This document shows positions 23,067-31,873 of a stretch of DNA of 32,185 bases, piece by piece. Below the pieces are notes generated by a model. That model did not search any database. It was not told the origin of the DNA and worked only from the letters and a program-made list of their open reading frames with translations. The stretch is from positions 79,950-112,134 of the forward strand of contig CADCVH010000031.1 in NCBI GenBank assembly GCA_902806085.1, in the 5' to 3' direction. The stretch is from an uncultured Rubrobacteraceae bacterium (GTDB lineage Bacteria > Actinomycetota > Rubrobacteria > Rubrobacterales > Rubrobacteraceae). A program made the position numbers and the translations under genes. The stretch's first letter is position 1, and each line of letters opens with the position of its first letter.

Positions 23067-23549
23067 ATGACCATCGGTGCGGCGGCGCGCGGGCTGGCGG
23101 CGGGCCTGGCTGGGGTCGCGGCGATGACCGCCGCGGAGAAGCTGGAGCAGGCGCTCACCCATCGGCCCAACTCTTTCGTGCCCGGGCACACGATGGAGCG
23201 GCTACTGCGGCTCCCGAGCAGGCCCGACGAGGAGCGGCTGTGGATGAACTGGGCGATGCACTGGGGCCAGGGCGTGCTGCTCGGCGCGGTGCGGGGGCTT
23301 ATGGCCGAACGCGGGCTGCGCGGTCCCGTCGGGTCGTTCGTGTTCATGAACCTTCGCCTGCTCAACGATCAGACCCTGGAGAATGCTACAGGCGTCGGCG
23401 CGCCGCCGTGGACGTGGCCCATCGACGAACAGGCCATCGACCTCCTGCACAAGGCGATCTACGCCTTTGCCACGGGGGCCGCCGCCGACCGGCTCGTCGC
23501 AGGCCCCGCGGGCATCCCTGCCCCGCGCGAGCGCTGGACGGCACGGTAG
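23067..23549 (+). CDS. Conserved hypothetical protein, 160 aa
   Basis: It begins MTIGAAARGLAAGLAGVAAM, a probable N-terminal membrane helix, followed by TAAEKLEQALTHRPNSFVPG, WMNWAMHWGQGVLLGAVRG, LNDQTLENATGVGAPPWTWP and LLHKAIYAFATGAAADRL. The pattern of conserved Trp/His/Asn residues and several amphipathic helices suggests a membrane-associated protein, but I cannot name a function. Start choice: ATG at 23067 has GGAGG seven bases upstream; ATG at 23049, also with a fair site, would add six residues. It appears monocistronic. Confidence 0.75.
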   Translation: MTIGAAARGLAAGLAGVAAMTAAEKLEQALTHRPNSFVPGHTMERLLRLPSRPDEERLWMNWAMHWGQGVLLGAVRGLMAERGLRGPVGSFVFMNLRLLNDQTLENATGVGAPPWTWPIDEQAIDLLHKAIYAFATGAAADRLVAGPAGIPAPRERWTAR

Positions 23550-23774
23550 CACGGTGGGCCCGTCCACCGGAGTGATTAGAAAAACTACCCACGGAATGCC
23601 GCGCATCGGCGCTTGCCGGAGTAGGGTCGGGGGTTGCCCGGGGCGCGTGCGGCGAGGATACTTCCGGCAACGGGCGGGAAAGTAGGCGAGGGAACACGCT
23701 TTTCGGCGGGCAGAAGGAGGATTCGCCGGTAGAGGGCGGTTATCCGGTGGCCGGTCGTTGAGGCCGGTGGGCGC

Positions 23775-23793
23775 GTCCCCGTCTTTCGGGGAC
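23775..23793 (+). promoter_or_regulatory. 5'-leader hairpin upstream of the sugar porter
   Basis: GTCCCCG (23775-23781) and CGGGGAC (23787-23793) form a 7-bp stem with loop TCTTT, ending 19 bases before the ATG and just before the ribosome site AAAGGAAG. It could be a leader terminator or a structural element. The rest of the 263-base gap (23550-23812) shows only GGCCGGT-rich short repeats and no gene. Confidence 0.4.
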
Positions 23794-23812
23794 CGATGGG
23801 AAAGGAAGCGGC

Positions 23813-25228
23813 ATGTCTGCGGGAAGTGCTAGCGCGGGGACAGCTGAGAGGCGGAGGTTCGTAAACAGGGCGGCCGCGATCACGGCCACGGGGGGGTTGC
23901 TCTTCGGGTACGACACGGGCGTGATCTCGGGCGCCCTGTTGTTCATCAGGCAGGACTTCGAGCTGACGACCTTCCTGGAGGGCATCATCGTCAGCTTCCT
24001 GCTCGTCGGTGCCATGGTCGGGGCGCTCTCGGGCGGGCCGCTCTCCGACCGGATCGGGCGCAGGCCCACCACGCTCATCGCCGCCATCATCTTCGCGTTG
24101 GGGGCGGTGGCGGTGGCGTTCGCGCCGAGCGTGGTGATCATAATCCTCGGCCGCTTCTTGCTTGGCCTGGGCGTCGGGCTCGCGTCGATGATCGTGCCGC
24201 TCTACATCGCCGAGATAGCCCCGGCCGACAGGCGGGGGGCGCTCGTCTCGCTCAACCAGCTCATGATCACCATAGGCATCCTGCTCTCCTACATCGTGGG
24301 CGTCCTCTTTACGCCCATCGAGGGCTGGCGCTACATGTTCGGCGTCGCGCTCATACCGGCCCTCGTCCTCGGCATCGGTATGTTCTCGCTGCCCGAGAGC
24401 CCGCGTTGGCTCTTCGAGCACGGCCGGTTGGACAAGGCCCGCGAGGTGCTAGGCCGCTCCCGGAGCCCGGAAGAAGTGAACCAGGAGCTTCAGGAGATGC
24501 AGGACATAAAGAACCAGGAAGGTAATCAGGAGCGGGTCTCGTACTCGGAGCTTCTGGCGCCCTTCGTCAGGCCGGCGCTCATCATCGGCATCGGGCTCGC
24601 CATCTTCCAGCAGATAACCGGCATCAACACCGTGATCTACTACGCGCCCACGATCCTGCAGGGCGTCGGCTTCTCGGAGGGCGGGGCCATCGCGGCCACG
24701 GCCCTCGGCGTCGGCGTCGTCAACGTCGGTTTCACCATCCTGGCCGTCCGGATCATCGACCGGGCGGGCCGCAAGCCGCTGCTCCTCATCGGGCTCGTCG
24801 GCATGGTCATAAGCCTCGCGCTTCTCGGCACGGTCTTCGCCTCCGGCGCCACCGGGGACAACTCGACCGTCCTGTCCGGCTTGCTCGCCACCGCGTGCCT
24901 GGCGGTCTACATAGCCTCGTTCGCGATCAGCCTGGGGCCGGTGTTCTGGTTGATGATCTCGGAGATCTACCCGTTGAGGATCAGGGGTACCGCCATGAGC
25001 GTGGCCTCCATCGCCAACTGGGGCTCGAACTTCCTCGTCGCCCTGATGTTCCCGGTCTTGCTGGCGGCCCTCGGCGGCGCGGCCCTGTTCTGGATATTCG
25101 CCGTGCTCGGCATCGTGGCCTGGGTCTTCATCTACTTCCGGGTGCCCGAGACCAAGGGCCGCTCGCTGGAGGAGATAGAGGCCAGCTTCCGCGGCACGAC
25201 GGTCAGCGGCTCCGGCCGCGTCAGCTAG
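23813..25228 (+). CDS. MFS sugar porter (sugar:H+ symporter)
   Basis: A 471-aa, 12-helix transporter of the sugar porter family. Signatures in order: GGLLFGYDTGVISGALLFI (helix 1), DRIGRRP (loop 2-3), PLYIAEIAPADRRGALVSL, LPESPRWLFEHGR at the end of the N-half, QQITGINTVIYYAPTILQ (helix 7 sugar-binding QQxxG), DRAGRKPLL, and PETKGRSLEEIE after helix 12. Such proteins import monosaccharides or small oligosaccharides with protons. Being first in an operon with a GH65 phosphorylase, it may carry the disaccharide or its hexose product. The next gene starts 15 bases after its stop. Confidence 0.93.
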   Translation: MSAGSASAGTAERRRFVNRAAAITATGGLLFGYDTGVISGALLFIRQDFELTTFLEGIIVSFLLVGAMVGALSGGPLSDRIGRRPTTLIAAIIFALGAVAVAFAPSVVIIILGRFLLGLGVGLASMIVPLYIAEIAPADRRGALVSLNQLMITIGILLSYIVGVLFTPIEGWRYMFGVALIPALVLGIGMFSLPESPRWLFEHGRLDKAREVLGRSRSPEEVNQELQEMQDIKNQEGNQERVSYSELLAPFVRPALIIGIGLAIFQQITGINTVIYYAPTILQGVGFSEGGAIAATALGVGVVNVGFTILAVRIIDRAGRKPLLLIGLVGMVISLALLGTVFASGATGDNSTVLSGLLATACLAVYIASFAISLGPVFWLMISEIYPLRIRGTAMSVASIANWGSNFLVALMFPVLLAALGGAALFWIFAVLGIVAWVFIYFRVPETKGRSLEEIEASFRGTTVSGSGRVS

Positions 25229-25243
25229 GAAGAGAGGAGGGCT

Positions 25244-26026
25244 ATGGGTTTTCGAGGCGCGATCTTTGACGTGGACGGCGTGCTGGTGGACTCGCCGCAC
25301 GAGCAGGCCTGGCGCGACGGCCTGCAGCAACTGATGGAGAACGACTGGGCCGACATCGCCGGGGAGACCTCGTACTCGCCGGACAAGTTCACCCCGGAGG
25401 TCTACCAGAGGGAGATGTCCGGCAAGCCGCGCTACAAGGGCGCCCAGGCGGCGCTGGAATACTTCGGGGTGCCCGACGCCGAGGAGCGGGCACAGGAGTA
25501 CGGGGACCGCAAGCAGGTGATGATCGTCGAGCTGATCGAGGCGGGCCAGTTCCACGCCTACCCCGATGCCCTGCGCTTCGTCCTCGCCGTCAGGGACGCG
25601 GGCCTGCGCATAGCGGCGGCCTCCTCCTCCAAGAACGCCAACGCCTTTCTGGAGAGGATCCGGCTCGACCAGTTCGTCGAGGAGGAGGGCCTCGACTACG
25701 GCTTCGTGAGCCCCGGCTACACCCTGCTCGACATCCTCGACGCGAACGTCAGCGGGCGGGACTTCGCGCAGGGCAAGCCGCACCCGGAGATCTTCCTGAC
25801 CGCCGCGCAGGAGGCGGGGGTTTCGCCCGATGAGGCCTTCGTGGTGGAGGACGCCGCGAACGGCGTGCAGGCGGCGAAGGCCGGCAACATGCAAGCTCTC
25901 GGCCTCGCGCGGGCCGACGACGAGCAGTTGCTGGCCGACGCCAACGCCGACCTCGTCGTCACCAGCCTCGACGACGTCTCCCCCGAGGCGCTCGCCGAAG
26001 GCCGCCTGGAGAGGTCGGGACGCTGA
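25244..26026 (+). CDS. HAD-superfamily beta-phosphoglucomutase-like enzyme
   Basis: A 260-aa HAD phosphotransferase. Motif I is FDVDGVLVDSP (D9 nucleophile, D11 acid/base), motif II AASSSKNAN, motif III GKPHPEIFL (Lys), and motif IV VVEDAANGVQAA. These match beta-phosphoglucomutases, which convert beta-Glc-1-P, the product of inverting GH65 phosphorylases, to Glc-6-P. It is about 40 residues longer than a standard beta-PGM, with extra sequence in the cap and before GKPHP (FVSPGYTLLDILDANVSG). AGAGGAGG precedes the ATG. The same HAD type forms the N-terminal domain of mycobacterial OtsB1 fusion proteins, as recalled. Confidence 0.85.
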   Translation: MGFRGAIFDVDGVLVDSPHEQAWRDGLQQLMENDWADIAGETSYSPDKFTPEVYQREMSGKPRYKGAQAALEYFGVPDAEERAQEYGDRKQVMIVELIEAGQFHAYPDALRFVLAVRDAGLRIAAASSSKNANAFLERIRLDQFVEEEGLDYGFVSPGYTLLDILDANVSGRDFAQGKPHPEIFLTAAQEAGVSPDEAFVVEDAANGVQAAKAGNMQALGLARADDEQLLADANADLVVTSLDDVSPEALAEGRLERSGR

Positions 26027-26072
26027 CCGGGGCGCTGACGGGCCGGGGCCCCTGGGTGCGAGGAGGTAAGGG

Positions 26073-27041
26073 ATGAACGCCATAGGGGTTGACGTCGGGG
26101 GGACCAAGATCGCCGCGGCGGTGGTCTCTCCGGAGGGCAAGGTCCTCAACGAGGTCAGGTACCCGACCCAGGCGGTCCCGCCGAACCGCCTGGTCGGGAC
26201 CATCGCGGGGGCGATCACGGAGGTGAAGGACGGCTTCGAGGTCGGCGGCGTGTGCCTGGCGGTCCCTGGCCTGATCATGGCATCGGTGAACACGGTCATC
26301 TTCTCCCCCAACCTGCACGAGATAGAGAACATCCGCCTGGACGAGGAGATAGGCGGCAGCACCGGGATGCGCGTCACGGTCGAGAACGACGCGAACGCGG
26401 CGGCCTGGGGCGAGTTCCGCTACGGGGCCGGCAAGGACGTGGACCACCAGATCTTCATAACGCTAGGGACCGGGGTCGGCGGCGGGGTCATAATGCACGG
26501 GGTGCTGCTGCGGGGCGCCCAGGGCGCCGGCGGCGAGCTCGGGCACGTCACCCTCGACCCGGAAGGCCCGGTCTGCGGCTGCGGCAACCACGGCTGCCTG
26601 GAGGCGCTCGCCTCGGGCACCGCCATCCAGCGCCGGGCCCGGGAGTTCGCCAACGACCGGCCGGGCTCGGCCCTGGGGCGGCTCGCCACCGAGCGGCAGG
26701 TACTCGGGGAGGACGTGACGCGGCTAGCCGGGGAGGGGGACGAGGCCTCGATCTCGGTTTTGGAGGAGACCGGGCGGTGGCTCGGCATCGGGGTGGCCGG
26801 GTTCGTGAACATGTTCAACCCGGAGGTGATCGCCATCGGCGGCGGCGCCTCGCGGGCCGGGGAGTTCATCCTGGGACCCGTGCGCAAAGAGGTGCATGAG
26901 AGGGCCCGTTCGCCCTCGCGGGACCTCGTCGAGATCAAAGAGGCGACCCTCGGGCCCGCCTCCGGCGTGCTCGGCGCCGCCGCCCTCGCCCGGGGGGAGG
27001 ACGGCGAGTACGTGCTCGGCCCGTCGAGGCGCGTTACGTGA
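26073..27041 (+). CDS. ROK-family glucokinase
   Basis: A 322-aa ROK kinase, expected to phosphorylate free glucose with ATP. It shows the ATP-binding VDVGGTKIAAA, VENDANAAAWGE (catalytic Asp), LGTGVGGGV, the sugar-binding GELGHV, the zinc-binding CGCGNHGCLEALAS, and AIGGGAS near the end. It is an enzyme rather than an NagC/XylR-type repressor because no N-terminal helix-turn-helix is present. GAGGAGGT lies close to the ATG. The stop overlaps the start of the trehalose-phosphatase gene. It would use the glucose released by the GH65 phosphorylase. Confidence 0.92.
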   Translation: MNAIGVDVGGTKIAAAVVSPEGKVLNEVRYPTQAVPPNRLVGTIAGAITEVKDGFEVGGVCLAVPGLIMASVNTVIFSPNLHEIENIRLDEEIGGSTGMRVTVENDANAAAWGEFRYGAGKDVDHQIFITLGTGVGGGVIMHGVLLRGAQGAGGELGHVTLDPEGPVCGCGNHGCLEALASGTAIQRRAREFANDRPGSALGRLATERQVLGEDVTRLAGEGDEASISVLEETGRWLGIGVAGFVNMFNPEVIAIGGGASRAGEFILGPVRKEVHERARSPSRDLVEIKEATLGPASGVLGAAALARGEDGEYVLGPSRRVT

Positions 27042-27868
27042 GGGGAGATGGGGCCGCGGTCCGGCCCATCGGGGACCTGCCGCACGCGCTGGACGACGGC
27101 GACCGGCTGGCCCGGGACCTCTCTGGCAGAAAGCCCGCCGTGTTCCTCGACTACGACGGCACGCTGACGCCCATCGTTGACCGTCCGGAGGACGCGGTGA
27201 TCTCCGGTAGCATGCGCGAGGCCGTGCGCGGGCTGGCCGCGCGCTGCCCCGTGTGCGTGGTCAGCGGGCGCGACCGCCCCGTGGTCCAGAAGCTCATGGG
27301 CGTGGACGACCTGATCGTGGCCGGCAGCCACGGCTTCGACATCTGGAGCCCGGCGGGGGGCGAGATCCGCCGCGAAGAGGGCGGGGACTTCGCAACGCTG
27401 CTCGGAGGCGTGGAGGCGCGCCTTCGCGAGGCGCTGGGCGCGATAGACGGCGCCCTCGTCGAGCCGAAAAAGTCCTCCGTGGCCGCCCACTACCGGCTCG
27501 TCCCCGAAGACGAGCGGCCCAAGGTGGGTCGCGTCGTCGAGGAGGTCCTGGCCGAACATCCCGGCGAGTTGAAGGTGACGCCCGGCAAGATGGTCTACGA
27601 GGTCCAGCCGAACATCGACTGGGACAAGGGGAAGGCCGTCCTGTACCTGCTCCGGGCGCTCGGCCTCGACGGTGACGACGCGGCGCCCATCTACCTGGGC
27701 GACGACATAACCGACGAGCACGCGTTCGAGGCGCTCTCGGGCGGGGGCATCGGCGTCTTCGTGGGCCGGGCCGACGACCCCGAGACCGCCGGGAGGACGA
27801 CCTCCGCGGACTACGCGCTGCACACCTTCGAGGAAGTGGAGCGCTTCCTGGACACCCTCGCGCGCTGA
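27038..27868 (+). CDS. otsB: Trehalose-6-phosphate phosphatase-like protein (OtsB family)
   Basis: A 276-aa HAD phosphatase. The nucleophile motif is VFLDYDGTLTPI, followed by CVVSGRD, AGSHGFDIW, the substrate-cap stretch EPKKSSVAAHYR, GKMVYEVQP, DWDKGKAV and the Mg-binding LGDDITDEHAF. All are standard for trehalose phosphatase. The GTG start at 27038 overlaps the ROK stop (GTGA). No trehalose-6-P synthase (OtsA) is present; instead it precedes a GH65 gene, and the pair resembles the middle and C-terminal parts of mycobacterial OtsB1. Whether it is an active phosphatase in a catabolic operon or a regulatory/structural partner is open. Confidence 0.88.
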   Translation: MRGDGAAVRPIGDLPHALDDGDRLARDLSGRKPAVFLDYDGTLTPIVDRPEDAVISGSMREAVRGLAARCPVCVVSGRDRPVVQKLMGVDDLIVAGSHGFDIWSPAGGEIRREEGGDFATLLGGVEARLREALGAIDGALVEPKKSSVAAHYRLVPEDERPKVGRVVEEVLAEHPGELKVTPGKMVYEVQPNIDWDKGKAVLYLLRALGLDGDDAAPIYLGDDITDEHAFEALSGGGIGVFVGRADDPETAGRTTSADYALHTFEEVERFLDTLAR

Positions 27869-27922
27869 AGGCCGCCCGCGACGGCGAACGGCAAGGCCGG
27901 CATAAGGATAGGAAGGATCTGC

Positions 27923-30310
27923 ATGACGAACTGGACGCTCGCATACGACAGCTTCGACCCCGCGGGGGAGGGCCTGCGCGAGGCGTTGACCTCCACCGGC
28001 AACGGCTACTTCTGCACCCGGGGGTCGCTCACCTGGTCAGAGGCCGACGGGGTGAGCTACCCCGGCACCTACACCCACGGCGGGTTCAACCGGGAGACCA
28101 CCATCATGGCCGGCGTGCCGGTGCTCAACGAGGATCTGGTCAACCTCCCGAACTGGCTCCTGCTCGAGATGCGCATCGAGGGGGAGGAGGCCGTCGACAT
28201 GAACAACGTCGAGGTGCTCTCCTACCGGCAGGAGTACGACGTCCGGTACGCCGCGCTCGAGCGCACCACGAGGTTCCGCGACCGGGCGGGCCGCGAGACC
28301 ACGCTTGAGACCCGCCGCTTCGTCAGCATGGCCGACATGCACCAGGGGGCCATGCAGTGGACCATCACCCCGGAGAACTGGTCCGGCAGGGTCGAGATCA
28401 TATCCGCGCTCGACGGCCGGGTTACCAACAAGGGCGTGGCCCGCTACCGGCAGCTCGAAGGTCGCCACCTGGACCCGGTGACGCCGCGCACTTTCGGACC
28501 GGAGATCATCGCGCTCGAGGTCAGGACCCGGCAGTCGCGCTTCTACGTCGCCGAGGCGGCCCGCACCCTCGTCTACGCCGAGGGGCCCGACCCTGACGTC
28601 GAGCGCAGCCTCTACCAGATGCAGGACTACATCCACCAGGTACTCTCCTTCGAGGTCGACCAGGGCAAGCCCGTGCACGTGGAGAAGATGGTCGCCTTCC
28701 ATACCTCGCGCGACGCCGCCATCAACGAGCCGCTGGCGAACTCGGGGAAGGCCGTCGGCCGCTACGGGACCTACGACGAGGCCTTCGAGCGCCACAGGCG
28801 GGCGTGGGACGAGCTGTGGGAGATCTGCGACGTGCGGGTCCCCAAGGACGATCGGGTCCAGCTCCTGCTCAGGCTGCACATCTCGCACGTCCTGCAGGTC
28901 TGCTCCCCGCACACCGCCGACCTCGACGCGGGGGTACCGGCGCGCGGCCTGAACGGCGAGGCCTACCGCGGGCACATCTTCTGGGACGAGCTCTTTATCT
29001 ACCCGTTCCTCAACTTCAGGCTTCCGGAGATAACGCGCGGGCTCCTGATGTACCGCTACCGCCGCATGAACGAGGCCCGCGCCGCGGCCAAGGGGGCCGG
29101 GTTCAAGGGGGCGATGTTCCCCTGGCAGAGCGGCTCGGATGGCCAGGAGGAGACCCAGACCGTCCACATCAACCCGAAGTCCGGGAAGTGGGAGCCCGAC
29201 CTCAGCCACAACCAGCGCCACGTCAGCGCGGACATCTTCTACAACGTCTGGCGCTACTACGAGGCGACGGGGGACGCGGAGTTTTTGATCGACTACGGGG
29301 CCGAGATGATGCTCGACATCGCGCGCTTCTGGGCCTCCATCGCGCACTACAACCCCGACCGGGACCGGTACGAGATCCATGGCGTCATGGGCCCGGACGA
29401 GTTCCACGAGAAGTACGCGGGCTCCGACGAGGAGGGCCTGAGGAACAACGCCTACACCAACGTCATGGTCGCCTGGCTCTGCGGGATCGCCCTCGAGGTG
29501 CTAGACCTTCTCTCCGAGCGTCGCCGAAACGCGCTGCGCTCCTCTATCGGCCTGACGGACGAAGAGGTGGAGAAGTGGGGCGAGATGTCCCGCAAGATGT
29601 TCGTGCCGTTTCACGGCGACGGGCTCATAAGCCAGTTCGAGGGCTACGAGGACCTGGAGGAGCTCGACTGGGACCACTACCGCGAGGAGCACGGCAACAT
29701 CCAGCGCCTCGACCGCATCCTGCGCGCCGAGGGCGACGACCCGGACAAGTACAAGCTCACCAAGCAGGCCGACGCCGTGCTGCTCTTCTTCCTCTTCTCC
29801 GAAGACGAGTTGAAGGGCTTGCTCGGGCGCCTCGGTTACGACTACTCCACCGAGATGGTGAGCCGTAACACCGAGTACTACGACCAGAGGACCTCCCACG
29901 GCTCCACGTTGAGCTTTATCGCGCACGCCGGCATCCTGGCCGAGATCGACCCGGAGAGCTCCTGGGAGCGGTTCATGGTGGCGCTGGAGAGCGACGTAGG
30001 GGACGTGCAGGGCGGCACCACCCAGGAGGGCATCCACCTTGGCGTGATGGCCGGGACTCTGGACCTGATCCAACGCGGCTACCTCGGGACCGACATCCGC
30101 GACGGGGCGCTCCACTTCGACCCCAAGCCCGTCGGGAACCTCGACGGCCTGTCGTTCCCCATGAAGTTCCGCGGTACATCGCTCAATGTCGAGCTGGAAG
30201 GCGGCAAGCTGTCGGTCGCCGCCCAGGCGGACGGCCAGCCCGTCGAGGTCCGGGTGGGGGACGCGACCGAAAAGATCGAAGCCGGCGAACGCCGCACTTT
30301 CGACTTTTGA
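27923..30310 (+). CDS. GH65 family disaccharide phosphorylase (trehalose/kojibiose/maltose phosphorylase-like)
   Basis: A 795-aa GH65 protein of normal length. It has an N-terminal beta-sandwich (WTLAYDSFDPAGEGLREAL, GNGYFCTRGSL), an (alpha/alpha)6 barrel with HIFWDELFIYPFLN and MFPWQSGSDGQEETQ, and the general acid E493 in GVMGPDEFHEKYAG. The phosphate-binding stretch is TSHGSTLSFIAHA, then QGGTTQEGIHLG and a C-terminal beta domain. It phosphorolyses an alpha-glucoside with inversion to beta-Glc-1-P and glucose (or another sugar). GPDEFHE and the conserved STLS favour phosphorylase over hydrolase. AGGAAGGA precedes the ATG. The substrate cannot be fixed by eye; trehalose is suggested by the neighbouring otsB. 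Confidence 0.9.
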   Translation: MTNWTLAYDSFDPAGEGLREALTSTGNGYFCTRGSLTWSEADGVSYPGTYTHGGFNRETTIMAGVPVLNEDLVNLPNWLLLEMRIEGEEAVDMNNVEVLSYRQEYDVRYAALERTTRFRDRAGRETTLETRRFVSMADMHQGAMQWTITPENWSGRVEIISALDGRVTNKGVARYRQLEGRHLDPVTPRTFGPEIIALEVRTRQSRFYVAEAARTLVYAEGPDPDVERSLYQMQDYIHQVLSFEVDQGKPVHVEKMVAFHTSRDAAINEPLANSGKAVGRYGTYDEAFERHRRAWDELWEICDVRVPKDDRVQLLLRLHISHVLQVCSPHTADLDAGVPARGLNGEAYRGHIFWDELFIYPFLNFRLPEITRGLLMYRYRRMNEARAAAKGAGFKGAMFPWQSGSDGQEETQTVHINPKSGKWEPDLSHNQRHVSADIFYNVWRYYEATGDAEFLIDYGAEMMLDIARFWASIAHYNPDRDRYEIHGVMGPDEFHEKYAGSDEEGLRNNAYTNVMVAWLCGIALEVLDLLSERRRNALRSSIGLTDEEVEKWGEMSRKMFVPFHGDGLISQFEGYEDLEELDWDHYREEHGNIQRLDRILRAEGDDPDKYKLTKQADAVLLFFLFSEDELKGLLGRLGYDYSTEMVSRNTEYYDQRTSHGSTLSFIAHAGILAEIDPESSWERFMVALESDVGDVQGGTTQEGIHLGVMAGTLDLIQRGYLGTDIRDGALHFDPKPVGNLDGLSFPMKFRGTSLNVELEGGKLSVAAQADGQPVEVRVGDATEKIEAGERRTFDF

Positions 30311-30347
30311 GGCCCGCAGGGGTCACGGCGAGGGAGGAGAGTCTCTG

Positions 30348-31754
30348 GTGAAGCGCATAGTCATTTTCGGGGCCACCGGGGACCTCACGGCCCGGTACCT
30401 GCTCCCCGCCCTCGCGAAGCTCTACGAGGCGGGCGACCTTCCCGACGGGATCAAGATCATCGGCGTGGACCGCAGGGAGTGGAAAAACGACAAGAACGGC
30501 TTCCGCCGCCTGGTGCTCGACAGCCTGGAGCGCCACGCTTCTGGCATCTCCGCCAGCGCCCGCGCGAGGATGGTCACCGAGGTCCTCGAGTACCGCCGGG
30601 CCGACGTGACGGACGCGGGGAGCGTGATCTCGGCCCTGGAGCCCCTGACTGAACCGATCCTGGCCTACCTGGCCCTGCCGCCCGCCGTCTTCGCCCCGAC
30701 GCTCGAAGCCCTGAAGAAGGCCGGCCTGCCGGAGGGGAGCCGGGTCGCCATCGAGAAGCCGTTCGGGGTGAACCTGGAGTCGGCCCAGGACCTCAACCGG
30801 CTGCTGCACGAGTTTATGCCGGAGAAGGACATCTACCGCATAGACCACTTCCTGGCCTGGCAGCCGTTCCCGACGATCATGGGCCTGCGCTTCGCCAACG
30901 GCATCCTGGAGCCGCTCTGGGACCGCAACTACATAGAGCGCGTGGAGATCCTGTGGGAGGAGACGCTGGCGCTGGAGGGCAGGGCCGGCTACTTCGACCA
31001 CGCTGGGGCGTTCAAGGACCTGATCCAGAACCACCTCCTCCAGCTTCTCTGCCTCACCGCGATGGAGGCGCCCACCGCCCTCCACCGCCGCAACCTGCGC
31101 GACCGCAAGGTGGACGTCCTGCGGGCCATCCGGCACCTCTCCCCCGAGGAGGCGAAGACCCACACCGTGCGCGCCCGCTACGGGGCGGGCAGGATCGGGG
31201 AGAAGGAGATCCCCGCCTACACGGCCGAGGAGGGCGTCGATCCAGGCCGGGGGACCGAGACGTTCGCCCAGGTCACGTTCATGATCGACAACCTGCGCTG
31301 GGCCGGGGTGCCTTTCGTGCTGCGCGGCGGCAAGGCCCTGGGCCACTTCAAGGGCGAGATCGCGGTCCACTTCAAGCCGGTGCCCCACCTCGCCTTCCAG
31401 CGCGCGCAAGACCCGCGGCCCAACGTGCTCCGCGTCAGGCTCGGGCCGGACAGGGTAACCCTGAACCTGAACGTAAATGGCCCCTACGACCCCTTCGACC
31501 TCGAAAGCATAGAGCTCGGCGCGGACTTTGCCCCGCAGGAGTTCTTCGCGGCCTACGAGCGCCTGTTCCTCGATCTCGTCGAGGGGAACACCACCCTCTT
31601 CGTCCGGGCCGACGAGGCCGAAGAGTCGTGGCGGGTGGCGGCCCCGATCCTGGACGCCTGGGAGAAGGATCTGGTGCCGCTCCTGGAGTACCCTGCCGGA
31701 TCGGACGGCCCAGACGAGGCGTATTTGTCGCCGGGACGGGCCGGCGCCGGATAA
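30348..31754 (+). CDS. zwf: Glucose-6-phosphate dehydrogenase family protein with altered substrate site
   Basis: A 468-aa G6PDH homologue starting GTG at 30348 after GGAGGAGAG. It keeps the nucleotide motif FGATGDL, EKPFG (K137), the catalytic pair D166 (RIDHFLAW) and H229 (LIQNH), GRAGYFDHAGAF, and PFVLRGGK. By eye against the Leuconostoc enzyme, the substrate-binding K21 is Y17, the RIDHYLGKE motif is RIDHFLAWQ (so Y179 is F168 and K182 is W171), and K343 falls at F334 (with K335 adjacent). The dehydrogenase chemistry seems intact while phosphate binding looks weakened, so it may act on a different sugar or sugar phosphate. It lies 37 bases after the GH65 stop, and its own stop falls in a 12-bp repeat. 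Confidence 0.85.
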   Translation: MKRIVIFGATGDLTARYLLPALAKLYEAGDLPDGIKIIGVDRREWKNDKNGFRRLVLDSLERHASGISASARARMVTEVLEYRRADVTDAGSVISALEPLTEPILAYLALPPAVFAPTLEALKKAGLPEGSRVAIEKPFGVNLESAQDLNRLLHEFMPEKDIYRIDHFLAWQPFPTIMGLRFANGILEPLWDRNYIERVEILWEETLALEGRAGYFDHAGAFKDLIQNHLLQLLCLTAMEAPTALHRRNLRDRKVDVLRAIRHLSPEEAKTHTVRARYGAGRIGEKEIPAYTAEEGVDPGRGTETFAQVTFMIDNLRWAGVPFVLRGGKALGHFKGEIAVHFKPVPHLAFQRAQDPRPNVLRVRLGPDRVTLNLNVNGPYDPFDLESIELGADFAPQEFFAAYERLFLDLVEGNTTLFVRADEAEESWRVAAPILDAWEKDLVPLLEYPAGSDGPDEAYLSPGRAGAG

Positions 31755-31833
31755 CGAACGTGATAACGAACGTGATAACGAACGTGATAACGAACGTGAT
31801 AACGAACGTGATAACGAACGTGATAACGAACGT
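31750..31833. repeat. Seven perfect 12-bp tandem repeats
   Basis: GATAACGAACGT is repeated seven times without a mismatch (31750-31833) and the G6PDH stop TAA (31752-31754) is inside the first unit. A 12-bp period is divisible by three, so open frames run through it on both strands (ITNV; ITFV), but no ribosome site suggests translation. It may be an operator array, a spacer or a recent slippage product. Confidence 0.97.
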
Positions 31834-31873
31834 TCCCGGCACCCGAAACCGAAGAAGAGAAGGAGGTTATCCC

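Noticed and set aside
31750-31833. Possible CRISPR array
   Set aside because: The units are 12 bp and directly abutting with no spacers.
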